From Pseudoalteromonas gelatinilytica (lineage in GTDB: Bacteria; Pseudomonadota; Gammaproteobacteria; Enterobacterales; Alteromonadaceae), in the NCBI RefSeq assembly GCF_001641615.1, contig NZ_LRRU01000005.1, positions 28,980 through 92,979 on the forward strand: a stretch of DNA of 64,000 nucleotides. The letters are read 5' to 3'. Shown here piece by piece: positions 55,023 through 64,000 of the stretch. The position numbers and the translations under genes are program-made. The notes beneath the pieces are model-generated. The model ran no database searches. It was given only the letters and a program-made list of their open reading frames with translations, and had not been told where the DNA came from. The stretch's first letter is position 1. Each line of letters begins with the position of its first letter.

Positions 55023-57857
55023 ATGTTCACATCACTGCGTATTAGCTTGCTTACAGCCATCCTGATCGGCTGCAGTGTACTCTTTTCGCAGCCAAGTTTT
55101 GCTATTTCTTCATTATTCAAACAATTTAGTGAATCCGAGCAGTGGCAAGAAAAGCAACAGCTTGCCAAAAAACTGCTTAAGCAAGATTCAACTAACCAAG
55201 AACAAAGGCTCGATATATACCTGCAACTTGCGGATTTTGCGCTTGATAAGGGCAATTTTTCGGCGGCTGTAAAGAACTACCAATTGGCAGAGCAATCGAC
55301 AAGCTTTGCTGCAACCCCAAAACGGTATTTTCGTAGTTTAAAAATGCAAGGGGTTACTTACTATTATCAAGGTTTGATGCAACAAGCTGTGCTTGCTTAC
55401 AGTGAGGCATTAAGCGTTGCGAAAAAGCTACCAGAGCCAATTGCCGAAGCGAACTTACTTAGTAATATTGGCCTTGCTTATTTTGATATGTTCAATATGG
55501 ATCAAGCGCTTAAGTATTACAAAGAAGCGAAAGACATATACGAAGAGCATGGCAGTGAACAAGATAAAGCAGATATCTTACACAACATAGCGGGTATTTA
55601 TATTCGTTTGTCGAGCTATGACATTGCGCTTGATATGTATAGAGAAACGCTAGAGATTTTCCAAAAATTAGGGGATGAAGACGGCGTTGCTCAATCCTAT
55701 GGCAATATTGGCGTTGCGTACTCTGAGCTTGGTCAATATCAGCTGTCTTTGCATTACTATCAGCGAGCTTTGCGATACTACCAAGAGACAAATAATGCTT
55801 ATTTTCTTTCGTCGCGCCACGCAAACATAGCCAATGTTTATCTGCGCACTGGTGATTTAGAACTTGCCTTAAGCCACGCAGAGAAAGCTGTTGAATTTGC
55901 AAAACAAATTGATAATAAAACGTTAGAGCTTGCCGGTTTATTATCGCAAGCAAAAATCGAGTTATTACAAGGAAAGCTCGCTGAAGCTGAAGCAACTCTG
56001 ACTACGTCGGTCTTTATGGCTAAACAATATAAAGATGATTTGAGAGTACAAGACGGCGCAGGAATGATGGCCTTAATTAAATCTGGCAAAGGAGATTATG
56101 CAGGGGCCGTTGCTAGTTTTGATCAGTTTGTACGTTCATTCAAAAGCGAGCAAAGCTTACAATTATTAAAGTCGATGGGTGAGCTGCAAAGTCAAATTCA
56201 AGCAAGTCAGCTTAATCAAGAAATTGTTGAGCTAAAGCAGCTACAACATGTGCAAGAGCTCGAAATGTCTAAACAGCGCCAGTTGGGCATTATGTTATTT
56301 ATTTTGTTTGTGATGATAGTGGTAACGGGGATTACTATTTATCGCCGTAGTATAGAAAAAGGTGCCAAAGAGCAACTTTCGTTAATGGTCGCGAAACGCA
56401 CCAAAGAGCTTGAAGAAACCGCAGAGCAATTACGTAGTGCTAACGAAATTAAAAGTCAGTTTTTAGCAAATATCAGCCATGAAATCCGTACACCTTTAAC
56501 CGCAATTTTGGGGCAAACCGATAATTTAATGAATGGTTTTTATAAACCAGAGCAGTTAAACGATGAGCTTGCGGTTATTCAAAAACAAAGTGATCACTTG
56601 AAAGAACTGATTAACGATGTACTCGATATTAGTAAAATTGAGGCTAATAAGCTTGAGTTAAGCCTAAAAGAAGGTGATCTAGTTCGATTACTTACTGACG
56701 TCCACTCCATGCTCAGTGGTCAGGCTAAAGATAAAGGGCTGAACTTTGCTTTTCACAATGAGTTGGGTGAGCAGTTTTACAGTCAACTCGACTTTACCCG
56801 CATTAAACAAATACTTATCAACCTATGTGCTAATGCAATTAAATTTACCAATCAAGGTGAAGTAGAGTTAAAAGTCTCTCAAGTAGAGCAAGGCGTCTGG
56901 TTTCGTGTCGCTGATACGGGCATTGGTATGAACGCCGAGCAGCTTAAGCAAATATTTGAATGTTTTAGGCAAGGCGACAACAGCATCAGCCGTCGCTTTG
57001 GTGGGACCGGGCTTGGCTTAAGCCTATCACAACAACTTGCGATGATGATGGGTGGCTATATTAGTGTTGAAAGTGAACTAAATAAAGGCAGCATATTTTC
57101 GTTTTACTTGCCGTGTAAAGAGCATACGCCAAGCTCTGAAACTGTTGAGCTTACAAAGTATGTGCAGCCAGTGACAAAAGGTTTATCAGGTAAAGTGTTA
57201 CTTGCTGAAGATCACCCAGATAACCGCCGTTTAATTTCTCGTTATTTAGAGTCGATGGGCCTTGAGGTGATTGCGGTTGAAAATGGTGAGCAAGCTGTTG
57301 AGCAGTGCCTCAAGGAATTCCCAGATGTGGTGCTGCTGGATATTCAAATGCCAGTATTGGATGGCTTACAGGCGCTCAAGCTATTACAAGAATGTGGCTT
57401 TACTCAGCCTGTCTATGCATTAACAGCTAATGCAATTAGCCATGAAATTGACAGCTACCTCGAAGCCGGCTTTACAGGATATTTAGCCAAACCGATTGAT
57501 AAAAAAGTATTTTACACGCAACTAGCTAAGCATTGTAAAAAGGATGGGGCAACAACTAAGTCTCAGCATGATATGAGCGACTTAGTGGCAAGCTTTATTA
57601 ATAGCTTCGAGCATGAAAGCGCATTGATACAACAGCACTTTGCAGCTCATGAGTTGTTTAACTTACAGCAAGATGCTCACCGAATTGGCGGTGCGGCTAA
57701 AATGTTTGCACTAGATGATGTTGCAATGAGTGCTATGGCGCTTGAGTCGGCGTTAAAGCAAGACAAACTTACCGATTTAACAGGTTTAGTTGCTCAACTA
57801 CTTGAGCAACTACATAATGCTTCGGTTGATCAAAACAGTTCAATATCACCGTCTTGA
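55023..57857 (+). CDS. TPR hybrid histidine kinase with receiver and Hpt domains
   Basis: Exported-sensor hybrid kinase of 944 residues. A signal peptide or first helix (about 5-26) leads a periplasmic array of about eight TPRs (40-400; e.g. '[24 protein letters not shown]'-type repeats), then a TM helix (about 420-440), a coiled coil, HisKA with His486 (ISHEIRTP), HATPase with 'GGTGLGLSL', a receiver with Asp773 ([11 protein letters not shown]) and a short C-terminal Hpt domain with His886 ([10 protein letters not shown]). All relay steps up to Hpt are thus in one chain. The 3' end overlaps the convergent chemoreceptor gene by 28 bases. The output regulator is unknown. Confidence 0.93.
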   Translation: MFTSLRISLLTAILIGCSVLFSQPSFAISSLFKQFSESEQWQEKQQLAKKLLKQDSTNQEQRLDIYLQLADFALDKGNFSAAVKNYQLAEQSTSFAATPKRYFRSLKMQGVTYYYQGLMQQAVLAYSEALSVAKKLPEPIAEANLLSNIGLAYFDMFNMDQALKYYKEAKDIYEEHGSEQDKADILHNIAGIYIRLSSYDIALDMYRETLEIFQKLGDEDGVAQSYGNIGVAYSELGQYQLSLHYYQRALRYYQETNNAYFLSSRHANIANVYLRTGDLELALSHAEKAVEFAKQIDNKTLELAGLLSQAKIELLQGKLAEAEATLTTSVFMAKQYKDDLRVQDGAGMMALIKSGKGDYAGAVASFDQFVRSFKSEQSLQLLKSMGELQSQIQASQLNQEIVELKQLQHVQELEMSKQRQLGIMLFILFVMIVVTGITIYRRSIEKGAKEQLSLMVAKRTKELEETAEQLRSANEIKSQFLANISHEIRTPLTAILGQTDNLMNGFYKPEQLNDELAVIQKQSDHLKELINDVLDISKIEANKLELSLKEGDLVRLLTDVHSMLSGQAKDKGLNFAFHNELGEQFYSQLDFTRIKQILINLCANAIKFTNQGEVELKVSQVEQGVWFRVADTGIGMNAEQLKQIFECFRQGDNSISRRFGGTGLGLSLSQQLAMMMGGYISVESELNKGSIFSFYLPCKEHTPSSETVELTKYVQPVTKGLSGKVLLAEDHPDNRRLISRYLESMGLEVIAVENGEQAVEQCLKEFPDVVLLDIQMPVLDGLQALKLLQECGFTQPVYALTANAISHEIDSYLEAGFTGYLAKPIDKKVFYTQLAKHCKKDGATTKSQHDMSDLVASFINSFEHESALIQQHFAAHELFNLQQDAHRIGGAAKMFALDDVAMSAMALESALKQDKLTDLTGLVAQLLEQLHNASVDQNSSISPS

Positions 57858-59080
57858 ATTTTTTCAATTTCTTGATTGGTATCGAAACGAGAGCGGTCAA
57901 TTCGCTGTTCGTGATCGGTTTCGGGTGGCGTGATATGAAACATCGACAGCTTATCGTCTATGGTGTGGGCAAGGCGAACCAAGTCTTTACTCGATACAGC
58001 CTGTATTTGTGAACTTGAAAGTGCATCAGAGTTGAGCTCCACCATCGCATCAATACTTGCTTGGGCTTCATCCGACATTTGGCTTTGCATCGCCACCTGC
58101 TCATGAACACTCTCAGAAAACGCATTAATTTCAAGCATTGCTTGTTCAATTTTATTGGTTTCTTTGGTTGAAGCCTCAGACAACTCAACCGTACGCTCGG
58201 TTTCTTTTAGTGCCGTTTGCATTAATTGATATGCTTGTTCAGTACTGTGCTGGATTTTAGCTACCATCTCACGCACTTCTTGTGTTGATTTACTGGTGCG
58301 GGCAGCCAGATTTCTTACTTCATCAGCGACTACCGCAAAGCCACGCCCTTGCTCGCCAGCTCGTGCAGCTTCAATGGCAGCATTTAGCGCAAGTAAGTTA
58401 GTTTGTTCGGCAATACTATTTATGACATCAATGACGGAGCCAATCGCATCACTATCTTGTTTAAGTAAAATAATCTGCTCACTCGTTAGATTGATATTAT
58501 CGGCAAGCTTGATAAGACTCGCCTGGCTTTTATCTGTGTCTAAACGGGTTTGTTGTACAGAACGGGTGGCATCAGATACTGAATTAAAAATTTGTTCAAG
58601 GCTTCTATCTAACTCTTTCGATACTTCAATCGTACGGGTAATGGTATCCGCTAAATCAATACCATGAGCATCTTGTATGGTGGCTTTTTGAGTCATTGAT
58701 GCATACGTGTCACGCAGTGCATCGGCCATAGGTAATAAGCGGGCAGATGACGAATATATTTCGCCAAGCATGTGTTCAACCATCGTCAAACTGGCATTGA
58801 GGGCATGACAAGCTTGCGGTAATTGACGATCATTTTCGTCAAAACGAAAAGTGAAATCGATGCCTTGCTCAGAAGTAATATTAGAAACAAAATAACTTAA
58901 GTGATCCTGTTGCTTATGCTCAGTAGTATAAACGTAAGCAATAATAGTAAGCCAAGGAACGACAACAATAAGCGCAAATACAGCCATTGCTGTTGCAGAT
59001 AATTCAAATACGGTAAAACTAGCAATACAACTAAGTAAGCTTATTAAGAATAGAGCTACAGCTACTTTAATGCGAGTCAT
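57830..59080 (-). CDS. Methyl-accepting chemotaxis protein without a large sensor domain
   Basis: Chemoreceptor of 416 residues. Two adjacent membrane helices (about 5-25 and 30-52) leave almost no periplasmic loop, so it must sense the membrane, redox state or an internal cue. The signalling hairpin tip is the conserved '[34 protein letters not shown]' region (in parts '[15 protein letters not shown]'), near residues 225-260. No HAMP domain is evident between about 55 and 110, a short variable linker. No CheR-binding pentapeptide is seen at the C terminus. The tail overlaps the TPR kinase gene by 28 bases. No other che genes are near. Confidence 0.9.
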   Translation of the reverse strand: MTRIKVAVALFLISLLSCIASFTVFELSATAMAVFALIVVVPWLTIIAYVYTTEHKQQDHLSYFVSNITSEQGIDFTFRFDENDRQLPQACHALNASLTMVEHMLGEIYSSSARLLPMADALRDTYASMTQKATIQDAHGIDLADTITRTIEVSKELDRSLEQIFNSVSDATRSVQQTRLDTDKSQASLIKLADNINLTSEQIILLKQDSDAIGSVIDVINSIAEQTNLLALNAAIEAARAGEQGRGFAVVADEVRNLAARTSKSTQEVREMVAKIQHSTEQAYQLMQTALKETERTVELSEASTKETNKIEQAMLEINAFSESVHEQVAMQSQMSDEAQASIDAMVELNSDALSSSQIQAVSSKDLVRLAHTIDDKLSMFHITPPETDHEQRIDRSRFDTNQEIEKIQDGDIELF

Positions 59081-59197
59081 TGAGGGGATCCTTACCTTTT
59101 AATCCTATAATGTATAGAACAAATTTCTATTTATTACCAATAAACTTATTCTGTAAAAGTATAACTATTAAGGTGTTATGTCCTTAGTTTTACGCAA

Positions 59198-59228
59198 AAA
59201 AAATGCCTGTATTAAACAGGCATTTTTT
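59198..59228. terminator. Terminator between rho and the chemoreceptor gene
   Basis: AAAAAATGCCTGT (59198-59210), a 5-base ATTAA loop and ACAGGCATTTTTT (59216-59228) form a 13-bp stem with long A and T runs. Read leftward it is 16 bases beyond the rho stop and ends with a T run, so it terminates rho; it would also work on the other strand. Confidence 0.9.
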
Positions 59229-59243
59229 AAAAACTAGTAATAG

Positions 59244-60503
59244 TTACTGACGTTTCATTGAGTCAAAGAATTCATCATTGGTTTTGCTCATTGAAAGCTT
59301 ATCAATTAAGAATTCCATGGCATCAATTTCTGACATCTCATGAACGATCTTACGTAAGATCCACATCTTCTGAAGTTCATCAGGTTTAGTGAGTAACTCT
59401 TCGCGACGCGTACCTGAGCGGTTAAAATCAATCGCTGGGAATACACGCTTTTCAGCAATCTTACGATTTAAGTGTAATTCCATGTTACCAGTACCTTTGA
59501 ACTCTTCGTAGATAACTTCGTCCATCTTCGAACCCGTATCGATTAGGGCTGTTGCAATAATTGTTAAGCTACCGCCTTCTTCTACGTTACGCGCCGCACC
59601 AAAGAAACGTTTTGGTTTGTGTAAAGCGTTTGCATCAACACCACCAGTTAGTACCTTACCTGATGAAGGGATAACGGTATTGTAAGCACGAGCAAGACGC
59701 GTGATTGAATCAAGTAAGATAACCACATCTTTTTTGTGCTCAACAAGGCGCTTCGCTTTTTCAATTACCATTTCAGCAACTTGAACGTGACGACTCGCTG
59801 GCTCATCAAATGTTGAAGCAATTACTTCACCTTTAACAAGACGCTGCATCTCTGTTACTTCTTCTGGACGCTCGTCGATAAGAAGAACCATAAGCTCACA
59901 ATCAGGCTGGTTGTAGCTAATTGATTGTGCAATGTTTTGCAGTAGCATCGTTTTACCCGCTTTTGGCGGAGCAACGATTAGCGCACGTTGGCCTTTACCA
60001 ATTGGTGAGGCTAAATCAAGTACACGTGCTGTGATATCTTCAGTACTACCGTTACCACGTTCCATACGTAAACGTTCGTTTGCGTGAAGTGGGGTAAGGT
60101 TTTCAAAAAGAATTTTTGTGCGAGAGTTTTCAGGTTTGTCGAAGTTTACTTCATTTACTTTTAATAATGCGAAGTAACGTTCACCGTCTTTAGGTGGACG
60201 AATAAGACCTGAAATAGAGTCACCAGTACGCATGCTGAATCGACGGATTTGACTCGGTGATACATAAATATCATCTGGACCGGCTAAGTAAGATGCTTCT
60301 GATGATCTTAAGAAACCAAAACCATCTTGTAAGATTTCTAAAACACCGCCGCCATAGATGTTTTCACCGCTTTTAGCGTGCGCTTTCAAAATGGCGAAAA
60401 TAATGTCTTGTTTTCTTAAACGGGCTACGTTTTCGAGCCCCATGGACTCAGCTAAGTTTACAAGCTCTTTGATAGACTTGTCTTTTAATTCGCGTAAATG
60501 CAT
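59244..60503 (-). CDS. rho: Transcription termination factor Rho
   Basis: Rho is the hexameric RNA-dependent ATPase that ends transcription. The 419-residue product matches E. coli Rho in length: N-terminal domain (about 1-47), cold-shock-like RNA-binding domain ('[15 protein letters not shown]', about 52-66), Walker A 'APPKAGKT' (178-185), Q-loop and R-loop regions, and the arginine-finger block near '[11 protein letters not shown]'. trxA is 181 bases upstream on the same strand, as in E. coli, with its own terminator between. The long leader (60504-60684) fits a regulated gene. Confidence 0.98.
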   Translation of the reverse strand: MHLRELKDKSIKELVNLAESMGLENVARLRKQDIIFAILKAHAKSGENIYGGGVLEILQDGFGFLRSSEASYLAGPDDIYVSPSQIRRFSMRTGDSISGLIRPPKDGERYFALLKVNEVNFDKPENSRTKILFENLTPLHANERLRMERGNGSTEDITARVLDLASPIGKGQRALIVAPPKAGKTMLLQNIAQSISYNQPDCELMVLLIDERPEEVTEMQRLVKGEVIASTFDEPASRHVQVAEMVIEKAKRLVEHKKDVVILLDSITRLARAYNTVIPSSGKVLTGGVDANALHKPKRFFGAARNVEEGGSLTIIATALIDTGSKMDEVIYEEFKGTGNMELHLNRKIAEKRVFPAIDFNRSGTRREELLTKPDELQKMWILRKIVHEMSEIDAMEFLIDKLSMSKTNDEFFDSMKRQ

Positions 60504-60684
60504 ATTGGTGGGTTCTTTATTACAATTGTCATACTCAAAATCATCGTTAGATACATGAGTGAGGTTTGTTGGTATAACTAAGGATTAGTTGGCTTTATAA
60601 ACTAGCAGGTCACTAGCAAGGCGTCCAGTCTTTAAACAAAATAAAGCTAAAAAAAGGGCAAAAAGCCCTTTTTTTATATTTTCA
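60504..60684 (-). promoter_or_regulatory. rho leader region with trxA terminator
   Basis: The 181-base gap between trxA and rho holds a terminator at its trxA end (60649-60672) and then about 145 bases before the rho ATG. In E. coli rho has a long leader that contributes to autoregulation; the same is inferred here from spacing. I do not see a clear promoter match, but C-rich, G-poor stretches on the leftward strand could serve as Rho binding sites. Confidence 0.4.
60649..60676 (-). terminator. Terminator after trxA
   Basis: AAAAAAAGGGC (60649-60659), an AAAAA loop and GCCCTTTTTTT (60665-60675) form an 11-bp stem with A and T runs on both sides, nine bases after the trxA stop on the leftward strand. 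Confidence 0.9.
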
Positions 60685-61011
60685 TTAGATGTTGTTTTCT
60701 AAAAACTCTACTAATTGAGTCTTAGAAAGAGCACCAACTTTAGTTGCTGCAACTTGGCCATCTTTGAAAAGAAGTAATGTAGGGATACCACGGATACCAA
60801 ACTTAGGTGGTGTGCCCGCGTTTTGGTCGATGTTAAGTTTTGCAACTGTAACACGGCCATCAAACTCGCCAGCTACTTCGTCAAGAATAGGGGCGATCAT
60901 TTTACAAGGTCCGCACCATTCAGCCCAAAAATCAACAAGTACAGGTTTGTCTGATTGTAGTACGTCAGCTTCAAAGCTATCGTCAGTTAATTGAATAATT
61001 TTCTCGCTCAT
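60685..61011 (-). CDS. trxA: Thioredoxin 1
   Basis: Cytoplasmic dithiol reductase of 108 residues, reduced by thioredoxin reductase, with the active site WCGPC (Cys33, Cys36), '[15 protein letters not shown]' and the cis-Pro in '[10 protein letters not shown]' near residue 76. It is the canonical small thioredoxin with no signal peptide. It is divergent from rhlB across 90 bases, and rho follows downstream, matching the conserved rhlB/trxA/rho order. Confidence 0.97.
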   Translation of the reverse strand: MSEKIIQLTDDSFEADVLQSDKPVLVDFWAEWCGPCKMIAPILDEVAGEFDGRVTVAKLNIDQNAGTPPKFGIRGIPTLLLFKDGQVAATKVGALSKTQLVEFLENNI

Positions 61012-61101
61012 TGCGATCTCCGATTAGTTAGGCGAAATATTTAATGCGTATTTAAACACTCTTGTTTCTTATTGCAAGTTTAAACGTTATGCTTAAACGC
61101 T

Positions 61102-62376
61102 ATGACTAAGACACATTTGACCGATAAAAAGTTTTCAGACTTTGCTATCGCACCGGAAGTGGTTGCCGGTTTAACCGAAAATGGGTTTGAATATTGCACA
61201 CCCATTCAAGCGAAATGCCTACCTTTTATTTGTGAAGGCCGCGATATTGCGGGCCAAGCACAAACGGGTACGGGCAAAACGTTGGCGTTTTTAACTGCCA
61301 CGTGCCATCGGTTATTACAATCTAGCAAAGCACCTAGTAAACATCCAAGAGCCCTGATCATGGCCCCAACAAGGGAGCTGGCGATTCAGATACACAAAGA
61401 TGCAAAAATTTTAGCGCCACACTGTAATCTTAACTTAGGTTTAGTATATGGTGGCGAAGATTACGAAAAACAACGTGCACAACTAGAAAAAGGCGTGGAT
61501 ATTTTAATTGGGACCACCGGACGCCTTATCGATCTTTATAAACAGGGCTGTTACACCCTGAATGAAATTGAAGTTGTGGTACTTGATGAAGCAGATCGTA
61601 TGTTCGATTTAGGCTTCATAAAAGATATTCGTTATATGTTTAGACGTATGCCAGAAACGTCTGAGCGTTTAAACCTATTATTTTCTGCAACCTTGTCTTA
61701 TCGCGTGCAGGAATTAGCGTTTGAACATATGACTAACCCTGAGCATGTACAAGTCGAGCCTGATGTAAAAACAGGTAAGCGTATTCAGGAAGAGCTGTTC
61801 CATCCATCACAAGATGACAAAATTAAGTTACTGTTAACTTTAATTGAAGAAGAATGGCCAGAGAAAGCAATTGTGTTTGCAAATACGAAACACAGTTGTG
61901 AGAATGTCTATGCATGGATGAAAGCGGATGGTCATCGAGTTGGGTTATTAACCGGTGATGTAAATCAGAAAAAACGTCAATCAATTTTGGCTCAATTTAC
62001 CAAAGGCGATTTAGACTTTTTAGTAGCAACCGACGTTGCTGCCCGTGGTTTGCATATTCCAGAAGTAAGTCATGTATTTAATTTTGATTTGCCAGATGAT
62101 TGTGAAGACTATGTACACCGTATTGGCCGTACAGGACGTGCTGGTGCTTCAGGACACGCTATTAGCTTTGCCTGTGAACAGTATGCCTATAATCTCCACG
62201 AAATTGAGCAATATATAGAACACAGCATTCCATTATCACATTATGATAAAAGTGCATTGCTTGATGATTTAACTAAGCCTACTATTCAGAAAAAGCGGAA
62301 CTATTCTACAGGCCCACGTAGTCGTAATAACAACGGACGTCGACCAAATAATAGTTACCAGAAATCACGGTCGTAA
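61102..62376 (+). CDS. rhlB: ATP-dependent RNA helicase RhlB
   Basis: DEAD-box helicase of the RNA degradosome. The 424-residue product has '[12 protein letters not shown]' (Walker A), '[14 protein letters not shown]', DEAD in '[25 protein letters not shown]' (in parts '[11 protein letters not shown]'), '[17 protein letters not shown]' and '[15 protein letters not shown]'. The C-terminal tail is short, Asn/Arg-rich and basic, as in RhlB. It is divergent from trxA and followed 48 bases on by gppA, the same neighbourhood as in E. coli, which supports orthology over other DEAD-box helicases. Confidence 0.95.
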   Translation: MTKTHLTDKKFSDFAIAPEVVAGLTENGFEYCTPIQAKCLPFICEGRDIAGQAQTGTGKTLAFLTATCHRLLQSSKAPSKHPRALIMAPTRELAIQIHKDAKILAPHCNLNLGLVYGGEDYEKQRAQLEKGVDILIGTTGRLIDLYKQGCYTLNEIEVVVLDEADRMFDLGFIKDIRYMFRRMPETSERLNLLFSATLSYRVQELAFEHMTNPEHVQVEPDVKTGKRIQEELFHPSQDDKIKLLLTLIEEEWPEKAIVFANTKHSCENVYAWMKADGHRVGLLTGDVNQKKRQSILAQFTKGDLDFLVATDVAARGLHIPEVSHVFNFDLPDDCEDYVHRIGRTGRAGASGHAISFACEQYAYNLHEIEQYIEHSIPLSHYDKSALLDDLTKPTIQKKRNYSTGPRSRNNNGRRPNNSYQKSRS

Positions 62377-62424
62377 TAAGCGACCGTTGTTGAAGACTTA
62401 GTAGTAACTAGAGGTTTTTGAACG

Positions 62425-63918
62425 GTGGGGCAACTTCAACCGCAAAAAAATGTGTATGCAGTAATCGACTTAGGATCAAATAGCTTTCATATGTTGATCG
62501 CTAAATCGATTGCTGGCGGTCTGCAAACGATCGGTCGAGTCAAACGTAAAGTAAGGCTTGCTGCAGGACTTGATGAAAACAACGTCCTAAGTACAGAAGC
62601 TATGCAACGAGGCTGGGAATGCCTAGCCTTGTTCGCTGAACGTCTACAAGACATACCAAAGAAAAACATCACAATTGTTGCGACCGCAACCTTACGTCTT
62701 GCTACTAATGCTGATGTATTCAAGCAAAAAGCTGAACAGATCCTTGGTCATAAAATCAATGTCATCAGCGGTGAGTTAGAAGCAAAGACAATCTATAAAG
62801 GTGTGGCGCATACCTCAGCTTGTAGCGGCAAACAACTGGTGATCGATATTGGCGGCGCGAGTACCGAAGTCGTGATCGGCCAAGGTTTTGATGCACTGCA
62901 CTATAAAAGCCTGCATATGGGGTGTGTTACCTTCCTAGAACGCTACTTTAAAGATCAAAAACTCAGTAACGAAAATTTTGCTGCAGCAATTAAAGCGGCA
63001 AGTGATGTGGTTGCTGAGATTGTTGATGAATACAAAGCAACGGGCTGGCAAATAGCGAGCGGTGCATCGGGTACTGTGCAAGCTATTCAAGAGATCATGG
63101 TTGCACAAAACCAAGATGAGCTTTTAACGCTCGATAAACTCCTCGCCATTAAAGAACAATCAGTACAATTTGACACTATTGCTGATCTTGAGCTTGCAGG
63201 CTTGAGCGAAGAGCGCCGTCTAGTGTTTGTTTCTGGCCTCGCTATTTTGATCGCATTGTTTGAATCGTTAGATATAAAACAAATGGGTCTTGCTCGCGGC
63301 GCATTACGCGAAGGTGTTTTATACAGCATGGTGCCAGAGCTTCATAACCACGACATTCGAAAACGAACTGTTGATGGCTTAATGAATCGCTATCATGTTG
63401 ATCAAAAACAAGCGTGCCGTGTTGCGCAACTAGCAGAGCAATTGGCAAAAAGCGTCATGGGGCAATGGCAGTCAATCGATGATAACGCAATCGCATTATT
63501 AAGAACGGTTGCAAAACTGCACGAGATTGGCTTGCTGATAGAGTATAAGCTTTATCATAAGCACACAGCTTACATTATAGAAAACACAGATATGCCAGGA
63601 TTCTCACAATCTGAGCATAAACTGATCACAGCTGTTGCTAATGAACATCGTGCTGATCTTGTTAAAAACAGCTTTGCTCACTTAGGTTGTCATCAAGTAC
63701 TCGCAGAATGTTTAACAAGAGTTGTGCGGATCGCCGTGATCTTATCAATGCGTCGCCAAGATGATGTACTGCCAGCGATAGATCTTAGTGTTAATGAAAA
63801 CACCCTCACACTGACATTTGATGGCGATTGGTTAAAATATCACCCATTAATGGCCAGTGAACTACAACTAGAGTCCAAGCTACAAGCAAAAGTAGGTTGG
63901 AAGCTTATAGTAAAATAA
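62425..63918 (+). CDS. gppA: Ppx/GppA family phosphatase (pppGpp phosphatase)
   Basis: Exopolyphosphatase-family enzyme of 497 residues; GppA converts pppGpp to ppGpp in the stringent response, and Ppx hydrolyses polyphosphate. Visible are the phosphate-binding 'VIDLGSNSFHMLIA', 'VIDIGGASTEVVIG', and a C-terminal HD-like domain with 'LHEIGLLI'. The position after rhlB favours GppA. The start is a GTG with GAGG ten bases upstream. A terminator follows the stop. No ppk is adjacent in the window. Confidence 0.9.
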   Translation: MGQLQPQKNVYAVIDLGSNSFHMLIAKSIAGGLQTIGRVKRKVRLAAGLDENNVLSTEAMQRGWECLALFAERLQDIPKKNITIVATATLRLATNADVFKQKAEQILGHKINVISGELEAKTIYKGVAHTSACSGKQLVIDIGGASTEVVIGQGFDALHYKSLHMGCVTFLERYFKDQKLSNENFAAAIKAASDVVAEIVDEYKATGWQIASGASGTVQAIQEIMVAQNQDELLTLDKLLAIKEQSVQFDTIADLELAGLSEERRLVFVSGLAILIALFESLDIKQMGLARGALREGVLYSMVPELHNHDIRKRTVDGLMNRYHVDQKQACRVAQLAEQLAKSVMGQWQSIDDNAIALLRTVAKLHEIGLLIEYKLYHKHTAYIIENTDMPGFSQSEHKLITAVANEHRADLVKNSFAHLGCHQVLAECLTRVVRIAVILSMRRQDDVLPAIDLSVNENTLTLTFDGDWLKYHPLMASELQLESKLQAKVGWKLIVK

Positions 63919-63922
63919 CGTT

Positions 63923-63948
63923 AAAAGGCCCTTTGGGGCCTTTTTTAG
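63923..63948 (+). terminator. Terminator after gppA
   Basis: AAAAGGCCC and GGGCCTTTT arms with a short loop are followed by a T run, five bases beyond the gppA stop. The A run upstream means that it may also act leftward for the gene entering from the window edge. Confidence 0.88.
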
Positions 63949-63956
63949 TGCTATTT

Positions 63957-64000
63957 TTACGCGTTTCGTTCGTATTTTGCGCGAACAGTCATTTTTTTCA
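63957..64000 (-). CDS. Possible C-terminal end of a leftward gene entering from the window edge
   Basis: Read leftward from the edge, one frame stays open and ends at TAA (63959-63957), giving a short basic tail, KKMTVRAKYERNA. It would be convergent with gppA and share its terminator, a plausible arrangement. With only 13 residues, neither coding status nor family can be established. Confidence 0.3.
   Translation of the reverse strand, partial: KKMTVRAKYERNA

Noticed and set aside
55510..55995. Open frame of 161 residues on the - strand inside the TPR kinase
   Set aside because: Opposite the TPR repeats, whose regular codon pattern keeps other frames open; no independent support.

Overview
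The window is a stretch of AT-rich gammaproteobacterial chromosome (about 40 percent GC by eye). The protein set points to Alteromonadales, most likely Pseudoalteromonas or a close relative: secreted S8 and S9 peptidases, several large hybrid histidine kinases, HopJ, DUF2721, DUF2914 and DUF6482 proteins, and blocks that match the E. coli 85-minute region (cyaY-lptM-lysA-dapF-DUF484-xerC-yigB, hemC-hemD-hemX-hemY, fre/ubiD, rho/trxA/rhlB/gppA). Coding density is high. I see no rRNA, tRNA, CRISPR array, prophage or complete insertion sequence.

Region 1-10 kb: the 5' end of a DUF2721 membrane protein, a large secreted subtilase with a sorting-tail C terminus, an oligopeptidase B-like lipoprotein, then a leftward four-gene unit of two spondin-domain proteins, an OmpR-type regulator and a sensor kinase. 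Three 8-bp direct repeats at an exact 11-bp period lie upstream of that unit and look like the binding site of an OmpR-family regulator. This unit is the best candidate here for an undescribed system. Region 10-15 kb: DUF4870 and YqaA membrane proteins, the folM-folE-folX cluster for reduced monapterin, a TSUP permease, nadE and yceH.

Region 15-28 kb: a CHASE/PAS/GAF hybrid kinase, a penicillin acylase-type Ntn hydrolase, a GGDEF cyclase, a GNAT-nitrilase fusion translationally coupled to a Gdx/SugE exporter, EamA and MAPEG membrane proteins, a BlaI/M56-peptidase regulatory pair with visible operator dyads, and an RluF-like pseudouridine synthase. At 28.49-28.76 kb a 269-bp non-coding element with 26-bp terminal inverted repeats and two internal hairpins (MITE-like) sits directly against the start codon of a GNAT gene.

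Region 29-41 kb: HopJ, a retropepsin-like protein, then the leftward lptM-lysA-dapF-DUF484-xerC-yigB operon. It is divergent from cyaY, an esterase, a DUF2914 protein and hemC-hemDX-hemY; HemD and HemX are one continuous reading frame. Adenylate cyclase (cyaA), which sits between hemC and cyaY in E. coli, is absent from that slot. Region 41-64 kb: a MASE1 hybrid kinase, adenosine deaminase, a CBS protein, fre, ubiD, an MliC-like lipoprotein, DUF808, an S9 peptidase, a zinc-ribbon/Sel1 membrane protein, dbpA, a DnaJ-related protein, a TPR hybrid kinase with its own receiver and Hpt, a chemoreceptor, rho, trxA, rhlB and gppA.

Several starts were moved inward from the longest reading frame because a good Shine-Dalgarno, signal peptide or family N terminus supports the internal start; each case is stated in its entry. 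Identifications are from recognised motifs and remembered family sequences, not from database searches.
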